Assembly: GCA_934168325.1 (NCBI GenBank)
Contig: CAKPNG010000005.1
Coordinates: 1-61,733 of the forward strand
DNA from: an uncultured Bacilli bacterium
Lineage (GTDB): Bacteria; Bacillota_I; Bacilli_A; RFN20; CAG-826
Direction: 5' to 3'
DNA length: 61,733 nucleotides
Shown here: piece by piece, positions 43,070 to 52,573 of the stretch
Layout of the letters: each line of letters starts with the position of its first letter
Numbering within the stretch: the stretch's first letter is position 1
The notes under the pieces: generated by a model
What the model saw: only the letters and a program-made list of their open reading frames with translations
The model's database searches: none
What the model was told of the DNA's origin: nothing
Program-made: the position numbers and the translations under genes

Positions 43070-44029
43070 ATGGTCAAAAAAATTGGCATATTAACAAGTG
43101 GAGGGGATGCACCTGGCATGAATGATGCTATCTTTGGTGCTGTTAGAACTTGTTATAAATTAAATAAAGAAATTTATGCTATTTATGGTGGTTATAAAGG
43201 ACTTATTGAAGATAATATAGTTAAATTAGATAAAAATTTTGCTGATACACTTATAAATCATGGTGGAACAGCTATAAAAACAGCTCGTTTATCAGAATTT
43301 AAAGAAGATAAAGTTCAATATGAAGCAATAGAAACTTTAAAAAAACACGGAATTGAAGCTTTAATTGTTGTTGGTGGTGATGGCTCTTATATGGGAGCAA
43401 AAAAATTAACAGAAAAGGGAATCAATTGTATTGGTTTACCAGGAACAATTGATAATGATATTGCAAGTACTGAAACTACTATCGGTTTTGATACTGCATT
43501 AAATACTGTAGTTGAAGCTATTGATCGTATCGTTGACACTTCCAGTAGCCATTATCGTTGTGCTGTAGTTGAAGTTATGGGCAATAAGTGTCCAGATCTC
43601 ACACTTTTTGCTGGAATTGCAACAGGTGCAAATTATATATTAACAGCTGATAATAATGTTAATGTTGATAAAATGATTGAAGAATTAAAAGAATTAAAGA
43701 AAACAAATCCAGATCATGTTCTTATTTTAGTTGCCGAAAAATTATTGGATACAGCAGCTTTAGCCAAAAGAATTATGGATGAAACAGGCTTTGATACTAG
43801 AGAAACAGTTTTAGGTCATATTCAAAGAGGTGGTACTCCTACTGCAATGGAAAGAGTTAATTCAATTAGAATGGGAGCTTATGCCGTTGAATTACTTGAT
43901 AAAGGAATCGGTGGTGTCTGTATTGGTACAAAAGGTTATGACTTAATCTATACAGATATTTACGATGCATTAAATTTACCAAGAGATAAACATGAAGATT
44001 TTTATTATACTCACGATTTAATTAAATAA
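43070..44029 (+). CDS. pfkA: ATP-dependent 6-phosphofructokinase
   Basis: The glycolytic enzyme phosphorylates fructose-6-phosphate at C1. The 319 residues include ILTSGGDAPGMNDAI, VVGGDGSYMGA, the catalytic loop GTIDNDIASTETTIGFDTAL and GHIQRGGTPTAMER. The Gly in GGDGS at the nucleotide site indicates ATP use and not PPi. CGGAGG precedes the ATG. pyk follows after 13 bases, the pfkA-pyk operon of Bacilli. Confidence 0.97.
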   Translation: MVKKIGILTSGGDAPGMNDAIFGAVRTCYKLNKEIYAIYGGYKGLIEDNIVKLDKNFADTLINHGGTAIKTARLSEFKEDKVQYEAIETLKKHGIEALIVVGGDGSYMGAKKLTEKGINCIGLPGTIDNDIASTETTIGFDTALNTVVEAIDRIVDTSSSHYRCAVVEVMGNKCPDLTLFAGIATGANYILTADNNVNVDKMIEELKELKKTNPDHVLILVAEKLLDTAALAKRIMDETGFDTRETVLGHIQRGGTPTAMERVNSIRMGAYAVELLDKGIGGVCIGTKGYDLIYTDIYDALNLPRDKHEDFYYTHDLIK

Positions 44030-44042
44030 AGAGGGTAAAAAA

Positions 44043-45491
44043 ATGATAAATATTACTAAAAAAACTAAAGTTGTTTGTACAATTGGTCCTGCTAGTTCTA
44101 GTCCAGAAATGTTAAGAAAACTTATTCAGAACGGTATGAACGTCGCTCGTCTTAACTTCTCACACGGTGATTATGAAGAACATTTAGGAAAATTAAATAA
44201 TATCCGTGCTTTTGAAAAAGAGGGTATATATATTCCAATTGTTCTTGATACTAAAGGTCCTGAAATTCGTTGCCACGATATGGAAAATAATTTAATTAAT
44301 GTTAAAAAAGGTACAATTTTAAGAATTTCCATGGCAAAAGTCTTAGGTACACCTTCAAAAATTAGTGTCAATTTCCCTGATTTATATAATGATGTATCTG
44401 TTGGTAATCATTTTAAAATTGATGATGGAAAATTAGATCTTTTAGTAACAGGTAAAGATGAAGAAAATAAAGAAATTATTACTGAAGTTTTAAATGATCA
44501 TGAATTAGCTAGTAAAAAAGGCGTTAATTGCACTGGTGCTAGATTATCAATGAAATTTATTAGTGAAAAAGATGAGCAAGATTTAATTTGGGGTTGTGAA
44601 CATGGTGTCGATTTTATCGCAGCTAGTTTTGTTAGAAATAAACAAGATGTTGAAGATATTCGTAAAATATTAGTTGATCATGGTCACCCTGAAATAAAAA
44701 TTATTTCTAAAATCGAAAATTGCCAAGCAATGGGATGCTTAGATGAAATAATTGATGCTAGTGATTCTATTATGGTTGCTAGAGGTGATTTAGGCGTTGA
44801 AGTTCCTTTTGAAGAAGTTCCACTTGTTCAAAGAAGACTTATCACTTTATGTAGACAAAAAGGAAAACCAGTTATTACTGCAACACAAATGTTAGATAGT
44901 ATGACTCATTCTCCTACTCCTACTAGAGCTGAAGTAAGTGATGTTGCTACAGCTGTTGATGAATCTACAGACTGTGTAATGTTAAGTGCAGAAAGTGCTA
45001 GCGGTGAATATCCTGCTGAAGCAGTTATGGCACAAGCTAAAATATCTAAAGCTATCGAAAGTGAATTAGATTATGAAACTTTAGCTAAAGAAGCTTATGA
45101 TACTTCTAATAAAGATAATAACGATGCTATCGCTAATTCTATTGCAAATACTGCTAAATTAATTGATGCTAAATTAATTGTCAGTTATACAGAACGTGGA
45201 AATAGTTCTAGAAGAATTTCAAAAGCTAGACCATGTTGTCCTATTTTATCAATAACTAATAAGAGAACTACCGCTTTACAAAACGGATTATACTGGGGTA
45301 TTTATACAATTTTAATTAAAACAAAAATGCCTGATTTCATCGAAGATATGGAATCAATTGCTATCTTCTATGCTAAGAAAATTGGTTTAAAACCTGGTGA
45401 CGTTATAGTTGTTAGTGGTGGCACTCCTACTGGTGCTGGTAAAACTAACTTTATGAGAATTATTACAATTCCTAAAGATAGAGAATTATAA
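44043..45491 (+). CDS. pyk: Pyruvate kinase
   Basis: Converts phosphoenolpyruvate and ADP to pyruvate and ATP. The 482 residues show TKVVCTIGPASSSPEML, ARLNFSHGDYEEH, DTKGPEIR, the active-site lysine segment IISKIENCQAM and GVEVPFEEVPLVQ. VITATQMLDSM follows. It ends near residue 482, lacking the extra C-terminal phosphotransfer-like domain found in Bacillus pyruvate kinase (about 585 residues). GAGGG precedes the ATG. Confidence 0.97.
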   Translation: MINITKKTKVVCTIGPASSSPEMLRKLIQNGMNVARLNFSHGDYEEHLGKLNNIRAFEKEGIYIPIVLDTKGPEIRCHDMENNLINVKKGTILRISMAKVLGTPSKISVNFPDLYNDVSVGNHFKIDDGKLDLLVTGKDEENKEIITEVLNDHELASKKGVNCTGARLSMKFISEKDEQDLIWGCEHGVDFIAASFVRNKQDVEDIRKILVDHGHPEIKIISKIENCQAMGCLDEIIDASDSIMVARGDLGVEVPFEEVPLVQRRLITLCRQKGKPVITATQMLDSMTHSPTPTRAEVSDVATAVDESTDCVMLSAESASGEYPAEAVMAQAKISKAIESELDYETLAKEAYDTSNKDNNDAIANSIANTAKLIDAKLIVSYTERGNSSRRISKARPCCPILSITNKRTTALQNGLYWGIYTILIKTKMPDFIEDMESIAIFYAKKIGLKPGDVIVVSGGTPTGAGKTNFMRIITIPKDREL

Positions 45492-45496
45492 AACTA

Positions 45497-45525
45497 TTTA
45501 CAAAATTAATTTGTAGATATAAGAT
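45497..45525 (+). promoter_or_regulatory. Promoter of the thrS T-box transcript
   Basis: TTTACA (45497-45502) and TAAGAT (45520-45525) are 17 bases apart, just after the pyk stop and before Stem I of the T-box. Confidence 0.5.
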
Positions 45526-45529
45526 AAAT

Positions 45530-45760
45530 ACGCAAAGAGAAAGACAAGTTAGATATTTAAGTATTATTAGAGAGTAGAAATAATTGGTGAAAATTTCTAT
45601 TATTACAAATATCTAATACCACTTTTGAGCAATTAAGGAAACTTAACGCTGATTAACGTTACTAATCATAATCGAGGTGATAGTATTTTATTACTATAAC
45701 TAAGGTGGTACCGCGTAAATTAATACGTCCTTAGATATTTTAATCTAAGGACTTTTTTTA
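45530..45760 (+). ncRNA. T-box riboswitch, threonine-specific
   Basis: The Stem I base is TTAGATATTT (45549-45558) with AAATATCTAA (45607-45616). The AG-rich AGAGAGTAG lies inside it, and the specifier ACC (45618-45620) is followed by a purine. The T-box AAGGTGGTACCGCG (45702-45715) carries the TGGT that pairs with uncharged tRNA. The terminator is GTCCTTAGAT (45727-45736) with ATCTAAGGAC (45743-45752) and then seven Ts. Uncharged tRNA-Thr would stabilise the antiterminator and allow thrS expression. The ACC specifier and the downstream thrS agree. Confidence 0.93.
45727..45759 (+). terminator. T-box terminator hairpin before thrS
   Basis: A perfect 10-bp stem with loop ATTTTA and a 7-base T-run, directly before the AAGGAG of thrS. 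Confidence 0.9.
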
Positions 45761-45770
45761 AGGAGAAATT

Positions 45771-47696
45771 ATGGAACTAATATTAAAAGATGGTAAAAAG
45801 ATCAATTTAGAAAATGGTAAAAATGGACATGATGTTGCATTAACTATTTCAACAAGTTTAGCTAAAGAAGCATTAGCTTATAAACTTAATGACAAATTAT
45901 TTGATTTATATACACCTATTAACGATGGTGGTAGATTCGAAATTATAACCAAAAAAGATGAATGTGCTAAAGACATTTTAAATCATAGTACTGCTCATCT
46001 TCTTGCAATGGCTGTTAAAGAATTATATCCAAATGCTCATTTTGCAATTGGCCCTTCAATTGAAGATGGCTTTTATTACGATATAGATTTTGGTAATAAT
46101 GTTTTAACAGAACAAAATTTACCAACTATTGAAAAGAAAATGAAAGAACTTGCTAAGAAAAATTTCTATATTACTAGACAAGAAATTTCTAAACATGATG
46201 CTTTAGAATTATTTAAGGATAATCCATATAAAGTTGAACTTATCAATGAGTTAGAAGATGGTACAATCACTATTTATAAACAAGGTGATTTCGTTGATTT
46301 ATGCTTAGGACCTCATGTTCCTTCAACTGGTTTCATTAAATTCTTTAAACTTGAATCTCTTGCTGGTGCTTATTGGAGAGGTGATAGTAAAAATAAACAA
46401 TTAACAAGAATCTATGGTGCAAGTTTCTTCTCTAATGAAGATTTAGAAGCTTATGAGCATATGAAAGAGGAAGCTAAAAAGAGAGATCATAGAAAAATCG
46501 GTAAAGACCTTGGTTTATTTATGTTCAGTGAATTTGGTCCTGGATTCCCATTTTATTTACCAAATGGCTTAATGCTTAGAAGGCAAATTGAAAACTGGTG
46601 GAATAATATCCATGATCGTGAAGGTTATAAAATTATTAAAACTCCAATTATTCTTTCTAAAGAATTATGGCTTACAAGTGGTCACTGGGATCATTATAAA
46701 GAAAATATGTATACAACCAAAATCGATGAAAAAGATTTTGCTATTAAACCAATGAATTGTCCTGGTGCAATTTTAGTTTATAATAATGAACTTCATTCAT
46801 ATAGAGATTTACCTTTAAGATATGCTGAACTCGGCTTAGTTCATAGACATGAAGCTAGTGGTGCATTAAATGGTTTATTTAGAGTTAGATGCTTTACTCA
46901 AGATGATGCTCATATATTCTGTAGAAGAGATCAACTTCAAAGTGAAATTCAAAAATTACTCCATTTATACGATGAAATGTATAGTATTTTTGGATTAGAT
47001 TATAGTATCGTTCTTTCTACTAGACCTGAAGCAGACTATATTGGCGATATAAAAATTTGGGATGAATCAGAAAAAATATTAGCTGAAGCTTGTAAAGCTA
47101 GTGGCAAAGATTTCAAAATTAATCCTGGAGATGGTGCTTTCTATGGTCCAAAACTTGACTTCAAATTAAAAGATTGTATGGGAAGAATTTGGCAATGTGG
47201 AACTATTCAATTAGATATGAATTTACCAGAAAGATTCAATTGTACTTATATTGATAGTAATGGCGAAAAAGTTAGACCAATTATGTTACATAGAGCTATT
47301 TTAGGTAGTTTTGAAAGATTCTTAGGAATTATTACAGAACATTTTGCTGGTGCTTTCCCATTATGGATTGCTCCTGTCCAAATTCAAGTTTTACCTGTAA
47401 ATAATGAATTCCATTTAGAATACGCTAAAAAATTAGCTGAACAATTAACTAACGAAGGATTTAGAGTTAATTTAGATGATTCTAACGAAAAATTAGGTTA
47501 TAGATTAAGAAATACAATTCTTAAAAAGATTCCTTATACAATTGTTATTGGTGATAAAGAGGTCGAAAATAAATCAGTCACATACCGTAAATATTCGACA
47601 ACTGAACAAATTAACATTTCTACTCAAAAATTTATCGATAAATTAAAGAGTGAAGTTAATAATAAAGAATTATTAGTTGATCCTAAATCATTATAA
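45771..47696 (+). CDS. thrS: Threonine--tRNA ligase
   Basis: This class II synthetase has 641 residues, the full bacterial length. It has an N-terminal TGS domain (about 1-60), an editing domain with HSTAHLLAMAVKELYP and catalytic core motif 2 in YRDLPLRYAELGLVHRHEAS. RVRCFTQDDAHIFC follows, then motif 3 in MLHRAILGSFERFLGI and a C-terminal anticodon-binding domain. AAGGAG precedes the ATG. Expression is controlled by the T-box leader. Confidence 0.98.
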   Translation: MELILKDGKKINLENGKNGHDVALTISTSLAKEALAYKLNDKLFDLYTPINDGGRFEIITKKDECAKDILNHSTAHLLAMAVKELYPNAHFAIGPSIEDGFYYDIDFGNNVLTEQNLPTIEKKMKELAKKNFYITRQEISKHDALELFKDNPYKVELINELEDGTITIYKQGDFVDLCLGPHVPSTGFIKFFKLESLAGAYWRGDSKNKQLTRIYGASFFSNEDLEAYEHMKEEAKKRDHRKIGKDLGLFMFSEFGPGFPFYLPNGLMLRRQIENWWNNIHDREGYKIIKTPIILSKELWLTSGHWDHYKENMYTTKIDEKDFAIKPMNCPGAILVYNNELHSYRDLPLRYAELGLVHRHEASGALNGLFRVRCFTQDDAHIFCRRDQLQSEIQKLLHLYDEMYSIFGLDYSIVLSTRPEADYIGDIKIWDESEKILAEACKASGKDFKINPGDGAFYGPKLDFKLKDCMGRIWQCGTIQLDMNLPERFNCTYIDSNGEKVRPIMLHRAILGSFERFLGIITEHFAGAFPLWIAPVQIQVLPVNNEFHLEYAKKLAEQLTNEGFRVNLDDSNEKLGYRLRNTILKKIPYTIVIGDKEVENKSVTYRKYSTTEQINISTQKFIDKLKSEVNNKELLVDPKSL

Positions 47697-47707
47697 TAAG
47701 AAAAAAT

Positions 47708-47744
47708 AAAGTGGTTACGTTTTGAAAGCGTAACCACTTTTTTA
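47708..47744. terminator. Bidirectional terminator after thrS
   Basis: AAAGTGGTTACG and CGTAACCACTTT form a perfect 12-bp stem with a 9-base loop and T-runs on both strands. It separates thrS from the convergent cvpA-like gene. Confidence 0.9.
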
Positions 47745-47764
47745 ATTAATTAAAATAATAAAAT

Positions 47765-48292
47765 TTAAAATAATTGCATCAAATAGCTCATTAAAAATTT
47801 ACTTAAGGTAAACTTATCATTTGTAATTGATAAATCTTGTATATAAAAAGCATTTATATTTGGATCAACTTGTGCTAATCCATAAAAGATTAATAAATAC
47901 AAAGTTCCTATAAATAAGCCAAATACTAAGCCTAATATTCCGCCTAAAGTTCTATTGAAAAAGCCAATTATTTTATTATTATTAATGCCGCGTGAAATAA
48001 TTCTTTTTAAAACATTTAATACTATAAATAAGATTATAAAAATTATAATTCCACTAATAATTAAAATAACAAAGTTTGTCCACTTTTCTCCAATCGCATT
48101 ATACATATTTGTATATAAAGGTGTATTGAAGAATAAAGTAGATAGAGGAGTTGCGATATAATAAGCAATAACAAGCGCTATAAAAATATTTAACCAGCCT
48201 AAAATTTTACCAATAATACCTTTTGCTATTCCTATAATTAAGAATAATAACAAGATACAAAGTAAAATTATATCCGTAATTGAAAATGCCAT
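47765..48292 (-). CDS. CvpA family membrane protein
   Basis: The 175-residue protein has four hydrophobic segments and the family pattern: an N-terminal ITDIILLCILLLFLIIGIAK, KGIIGKILGWLNIFIALVIA, and a C-terminal FFNRTLGGILGLVFGLFIGT. E. coli CvpA is linked to colicin V production and envelope stress; the general function is not known. GAGGGG precedes the ATG. It follows gpmA by 41 bases on the same strand. Confidence 0.85.
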   Translation of the reverse strand: MAFSITDIILLCILLLFLIIGIAKGIIGKILGWLNIFIALVIAYYIATPLSTLFFNTPLYTNMYNAIGEKWTNFVILIISGIIIFIILFIVLNVLKRIISRGINNNKIIGFFNRTLGGILGLVFGLFIGTLYLLIFYGLAQVDPNINAFYIQDLSITNDKFTLSKFLMSYLMQLF

Positions 48293-48333
48293 AACCCCTC
48301 TTTTTTACCTAAAAGTCTGCAAAACTCAACTAT

Positions 48334-49089
48334 TTATTTTGCTTTTCCTTGATTTTTAACAGCTTCCATTGCCTTTTTAATAGCATCTTGGTCACCTAAA
48401 TAACGTTTTGAAATGACTTTAAAATCTTCATCTAATTCGTAAACTAATGGTACACCGGTAGGAATATTTAAGGAGACAATATCATCATCACTGATATTTT
48501 CTAAGTATTTAACTAAAGCTCTTAAACTATTTCCATGAGCAGCAATAATAACTTTTTTACCATCTATAATATCTTTTTTAATTACTTCTTCAAAGTAAGG
48601 AACAACTCTAGCTACAGTGTCTTTTAAACATTCTGTAAGTGGTAATTCTTTTTTATCAACATTAGCATATTGTCTTTGTAATGCAGGATTGCGTGGATCA
48701 GTTGGTTCTAAAGCTGGTGGTTGAACATCATAACTTCTTCTCCAAATTTTAACTTTTTCTTCACCAAATTTTTCAGCAGTTTCTGCCTTATTTAATCCTT
48801 GTAAAGCTCCATAGTGTCTTTCATTAAGTTTCCAAGTTTTATAAACCGGAATATATTCTTCATCAAGTGCTTCTAATACTCTATTTAAAGTGTGTATAGC
48901 TCTTTTTAAATAAGATGTATAAGCAACATCAAAATGGAATCCTTCATTCTGTAATAAAACACCACCATTAGTAGCTTCTTCTTTTCCTTTTTCAGATAAT
49001 TCGACATCAGTCCAGCCTGTGAATAAATTAAGTTTATTCCATTCGCTTTCACCATGTCTAATTAATACTAATTCATAAGTTTTTGCCAT
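48334..49089 (-). CDS. gpmA: 2,3-bisphosphoglycerate-dependent phosphoglycerate mutase
   Basis: Interconverts 3- and 2-phosphoglycerate through a phosphohistidine. The 251 residues contain LIRHGESEWNKLNLFTGWTD with the catalytic histidine, ERHYGALQGLNKAETAEKFG and the second histidine in IAAHGNSLRALVKYL. AAGGAAGG precedes the ATG. A perfect inverted repeat sits just upstream of that ribosome-binding site. Confidence 0.97.
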   Translation of the reverse strand: MAKTYELVLIRHGESEWNKLNLFTGWTDVELSEKGKEEATNGGVLLQNEGFHFDVAYTSYLKRAIHTLNRVLEALDEEYIPVYKTWKLNERHYGALQGLNKAETAEKFGEEKVKIWRRSYDVQPPALEPTDPRNPALQRQYANVDKKELPLTECLKDTVARVVPYFEEVIKKDIIDGKKVIIAAHGNSLRALVKYLENISDDDIVSLNIPTGVPLVYELDEDFKVISKRYLGDQDAIKKAMEAVKNQGKAK

Positions 49090-49103
49090 AATTTAACCTT
49101 CCT

Positions 49104-49121
49104 TTACAATGAATATTGTAA
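49104..49121. repeat. Perfect inverted repeat in the gpmA leader
   Basis: TTACAAT and ATTGTAA (7 bp) flank GAAT, directly upstream of the gpmA ribosome-binding site. It could be an operator at the transcription start. Confidence 0.45.
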
Positions 49122-49196
49122 TTAACTTTACATATTTTTTCTATATATATTTTAATAAGTTTTAATCTTTTAATTATTTATAATAATTAATAAATT

Positions 49197-49219
49197 ATCA
49201 TAATCAATTATGATATAAT
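49197..49219 (+). promoter_or_regulatory. galT -10 element overlapping an inverted repeat
   Basis: ATCATAAT and ATTATGAT (49197-49204 and 49207-49214) form an 8-bp inverted repeat with a 2-base spacer. Its last base is shared with TATAAT (49214-49219). A protein bound there would block galT transcription. Confidence 0.4.
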
Positions 49220-49242
49220 CATTTCATAAAGGAATTTTTATT

Positions 49243-50775
49243 ATGGAAGGTAATTTAATCGTTGAAAAGCTAATAAAATATGCACAATATCACTTACATT
49301 TAGATGAATTAGATGTTTGTTATAAAAGAAATGAATTAATTTCATTATTAAAATTAAACAACATTTATAAAGGAGAATGTGATTTTAGTTATATTAAAGA
49401 GCTTAAAGTTCCAGATACTATAATTGAGGAATTAAAAGATTATATTTTAGATAATAAATTGGTTGATGAAAACTATTTAGAAATTTTTATAACTGATATT
49501 TTAGGTGAATTGACTCCTTTACCTTCAACTATCAATCATACTTTCACTGATTTAAAAAAGAATTTTGATTCAGAAAAAGCATGTAAATATCTATACGATA
49601 TTTCTATTAAGAATTGGTATATTAAAAAAACTGCAATCGAAAAGAATTTACATTGGTTCTATAATCCAGTTAATTCTGATAAATTCTTAGAAATTACTGT
49701 TAATTTATCTAAGCCTGAAAAAAATAATAAAGATACTGCAAAATTATTATTAAAACAAACTGGTGATAAATATCCTAGCTGTTTATTATGTAAAGAAAAT
49801 GAAGGCTTTGAAGGTACTTTATCTCAACCTCCACGTAGAAACCTTCGCACAATAAAACTTAATTTAAATGATGAAAAATGGTTTTTACAATTCTCACCAT
49901 ATGCATATTATAATGAACACTGCATTATAATTAATGAAGATCATCATCCAATGAGAATTGATAATACCACTCCTATTAAATTAATGGATTTTGTTGATTA
50001 TTTACCTAATTATTTTATTGGTAGTAATGCACCCCTTCCAATTGTTGGTGGTTCTATATTAAATCATGAACATTTCCAAGGTGGAGAACATTTGATGCCA
50101 ATGCATAAGGCTCAAATTAAAGAAGAAATTAAAACTAAATATAAGGATCTTAAATTTGGAATCCTTGATTGGTATAATAGTGCCTTACAAATTGAAGGCT
50201 CTAATAAAGAAGAAATAATAAAGTTAGCTAATAATATTATTGACACTTGGAATAATTATTCTAATAAATCTTGTGATATTGTCGCAAATGAAAACGGCGT
50301 TCAACATAACACTGTATCTCCTATTTGTCGTAAAAACTGTAATAAATATTATTTCACAATAATTTTAAGAAATAATAATACAAGCGAACAATATCCTGAT
50401 GGTATTTTCCACGTACATCCTGAATATCAAAATATTAAGCACGAAAGTATTGGTCTTATAGAGGCGATGGGCTTATTTATTTTGCCAGGTAGACTTAAGA
50501 AACAATTCGATATGATTGAAGATATTTTATGTAATATTACTCCTTATAATGAAAACGAATTAAATGATCCTAATAACACTTTATGCGTTCATAAAGATAT
50601 GATTAAAGAATTAGTTTCTTCTGGATTATGTAATTCAAAAGATGAAGCAGCTAATAAATTAATAAATCATGTTAATCATGTATGTGAAAAAATACTTGAA
50701 AATACTGCAGTATTTAAAGAAGATTTAAATGGAAGAAATGGCTTTAAAGATTTTATAAACAAGCTAGATATTTAA
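49243..50775 (+). CDS. galT: UTP--hexose-1-phosphate uridylyltransferase, class II GalT
   Basis: A Leloir-pathway enzyme exchanging UMP between UDP-glucose and galactose-1-phosphate. The 510-residue length and sequence fit the Gram-positive class II type (about 500 residues) and not the 350-residue E. coli type. Visible blocks are KYPSCLLCKENEGFEGTLSQ, PYAYYNEHCIIINEDHHPM and GGSILNHEHFQGGEHLMPM with the histidines of the active site. AAAGGA precedes the ATG. galK and galE are not nearby. Confidence 0.94.
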   Translation: MEGNLIVEKLIKYAQYHLHLDELDVCYKRNELISLLKLNNIYKGECDFSYIKELKVPDTIIEELKDYILDNKLVDENYLEIFITDILGELTPLPSTINHTFTDLKKNFDSEKACKYLYDISIKNWYIKKTAIEKNLHWFYNPVNSDKFLEITVNLSKPEKNNKDTAKLLLKQTGDKYPSCLLCKENEGFEGTLSQPPRRNLRTIKLNLNDEKWFLQFSPYAYYNEHCIIINEDHHPMRIDNTTPIKLMDFVDYLPNYFIGSNAPLPIVGGSILNHEHFQGGEHLMPMHKAQIKEEIKTKYKDLKFGILDWYNSALQIEGSNKEEIIKLANNIIDTWNNYSNKSCDIVANENGVQHNTVSPICRKNCNKYYFTIILRNNNTSEQYPDGIFHVHPEYQNIKHESIGLIEAMGLFILPGRLKKQFDMIEDILCNITPYNENELNDPNNTLCVHKDMIKELVSSGLCNSKDEAANKLINHVNHVCEKILENTAVFKEDLNGRNGFKDFINKLDI

Positions 50776-50809
50776 AAAACCCTTCTAATCTCAATTAAAA
50801 TTTTAAATT

Positions 50810-52573
50810 ATGTATAAACAAATATTTCATTTTTTAAAGCCTTATAAAAAAGAAACTATTTTAGCAATAGTATTTTTGGTGTTAGAAACAATCTTAGAAA
50901 TCACTGTTCCTTTTTTAATGAATTTTATACTTCAAAATAACTTAGGAATAAATTATGGTTCAGATAATATAATTACAAATGTAAATTATCCAATTGTCTA
51001 TTCAGTTGGCGGAGTTATGATTGTATGTGCTATATTAGCGTTTATATTTGGTATCGTTGGTTCAAAATTCACTGCTATAGCTGGAAGAGGCTTAGGAGCC
51101 GAATTAAGAAAAAATGAATTCAAAAAAAAACAAAATTTTTCTTTTAAAAATTTAGATAATTATAGAGTTGATAGTTTAATAACAAGATTAACAAGCGATA
51201 TAACTATAATTCAAGACTGGTTTTGCCAATCATTTAGAGCTTCTTTAAGAAGTCCTACATTACTTATTTTTTCTTTAGTATTAGCATTTATTATTTCACC
51301 TTATTTAGGAATTATATTTTTAGTTGCTGTTCCATTATTAGCCACTTTATTAATAATTTTAATTAAAATCGCAAGACCAAAATTTTCTAAAATGCAATCT
51401 ATAGTTGATAATTTAAATCGTGTAACTCAAGAATCTATTATTGCCATCAAAACAATTAAATCATATGTTAAAGAAGATTATGAAGTTGAGAAATTTCAAG
51501 AAGTTAATTCTAAATTAATAACTACTTCATCTTCTGCTTTTTCTACAATTAGTTTAAATATGCCATCAATTCAGCTTATAACTTACGCTACTATTATCGC
51601 TTTATTAAGCTTTGGTGCTTCTTTTTTCTCTAAAGGATTAATTCAAGATGTAAGCGAAATATCTACTTTTTTAAGTTATATAATGCAATTATTAGCTGCT
51701 TTATTAATGCTTTCTAATGTATTTATGCTAACAAATAGAGCAAGCGCTAGTTTAATAAGGGTAATTGAAGTTATAAATACAAATAGTGATATTATTGATG
51801 GAAATTCAAATAAAGAAATTACATCAGGAGATATTACTTTCAATAATGTCTATTTTAAATATAATGAAAAAGCTTCAAAGTATGTTTTAAGCGACATTAA
51901 TTATCAAATTAAAAACGGATCTTTCGTTGGAATTTTTGGAGAAACTGGAAGCGGAAAAACTTCTTTTATTAACCTTATTGAAAGATTTTACGATGTAAGT
52001 AAGGGAGAATTAATAATTGATAATTTAAATATTAAAGATTATAAAATTAATGAAATACACGATAAAATTGGAATATGCTTTCAAAATCCAACTTTATTTT
52101 CAGGCTCTATTTTAGATAATTTACGATGGGGGAATAAAGATGCAACTATGGAAGAAATTATCAAAGCATGTAAAATTACTTGTTGTTATGATTTCATAAT
52201 TAATAACTTATCAAATGGATTCGATACACAAATAAGTCAAGATGGGATTAATATTTCTGGTGGTCAAAGGCAACGTATATGTTTAGCTAGAGCTCTTTTA
52301 AAGAATCCTAAAATTCTTATTCTTGATGATTCTTTTAGTGCTTTAGATTATATTACTGAAACAAAAATTAAAGAAAACTTAAGAAAACTTAAAAATATCA
52401 CTATAATTATTATTTCACAAAAAATAAATTCAATTAAGGATGCTGATGATATTGTTGTTTTAAAAGAAGGAAGAATTTTAAATCATGGTAATCATAATTA
52501 TTTAATGCAAAATAATGAAATATATTCAAATACATATCGAATCCAAAACGAGGGTGTACTAAATGAAAAGTAA
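50810..52573 (+). CDS. ABC transporter permease/ATPase, degenerate half of a heterodimer
   Basis: The 587-residue half transporter has six N-terminal membrane helices (residues 1-310) and a nucleotide-binding domain. The domain has Walker A FGETGSGKTSF, signature ISGGQRQR and Walker B ILILDDSFSALD. The catalytic Glu after Walker B is Asp, and the switch histidine is replaced (IIIISQKINSI). This is typical of the non-hydrolysing site in heterodimeric type IV exporters. There is no Shine-Dalgarno; TAAAAT (50796-50801) is eight bases before the ATG. It overlaps its partner by 11 bases. The substrate (drug, lipid or peptide) is unknown. Confidence 0.92.
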   Translation: MYKQIFHFLKPYKKETILAIVFLVLETILEITVPFLMNFILQNNLGINYGSDNIITNVNYPIVYSVGGVMIVCAILAFIFGIVGSKFTAIAGRGLGAELRKNEFKKKQNFSFKNLDNYRVDSLITRLTSDITIIQDWFCQSFRASLRSPTLLIFSLVLAFIISPYLGIIFLVAVPLLATLLIILIKIARPKFSKMQSIVDNLNRVTQESIIAIKTIKSYVKEDYEVEKFQEVNSKLITTSSSAFSTISLNMPSIQLITYATIIALLSFGASFFSKGLIQDVSEISTFLSYIMQLLAALLMLSNVFMLTNRASASLIRVIEVINTNSDIIDGNSNKEITSGDITFNNVYFKYNEKASKYVLSDINYQIKNGSFVGIFGETGSGKTSFINLIERFYDVSKGELIIDNLNIKDYKINEIHDKIGICFQNPTLFSGSILDNLRWGNKDATMEEIIKACKITCCYDFIINNLSNGFDTQISQDGINISGGQRQRICLARALLKNPKILILDDSFSALDYITETKIKENLRKLKNITIIIISQKINSIKDADDIVVLKEGRILNHGNHNYLMQNNEIYSNTYRIQNEGVLNEK

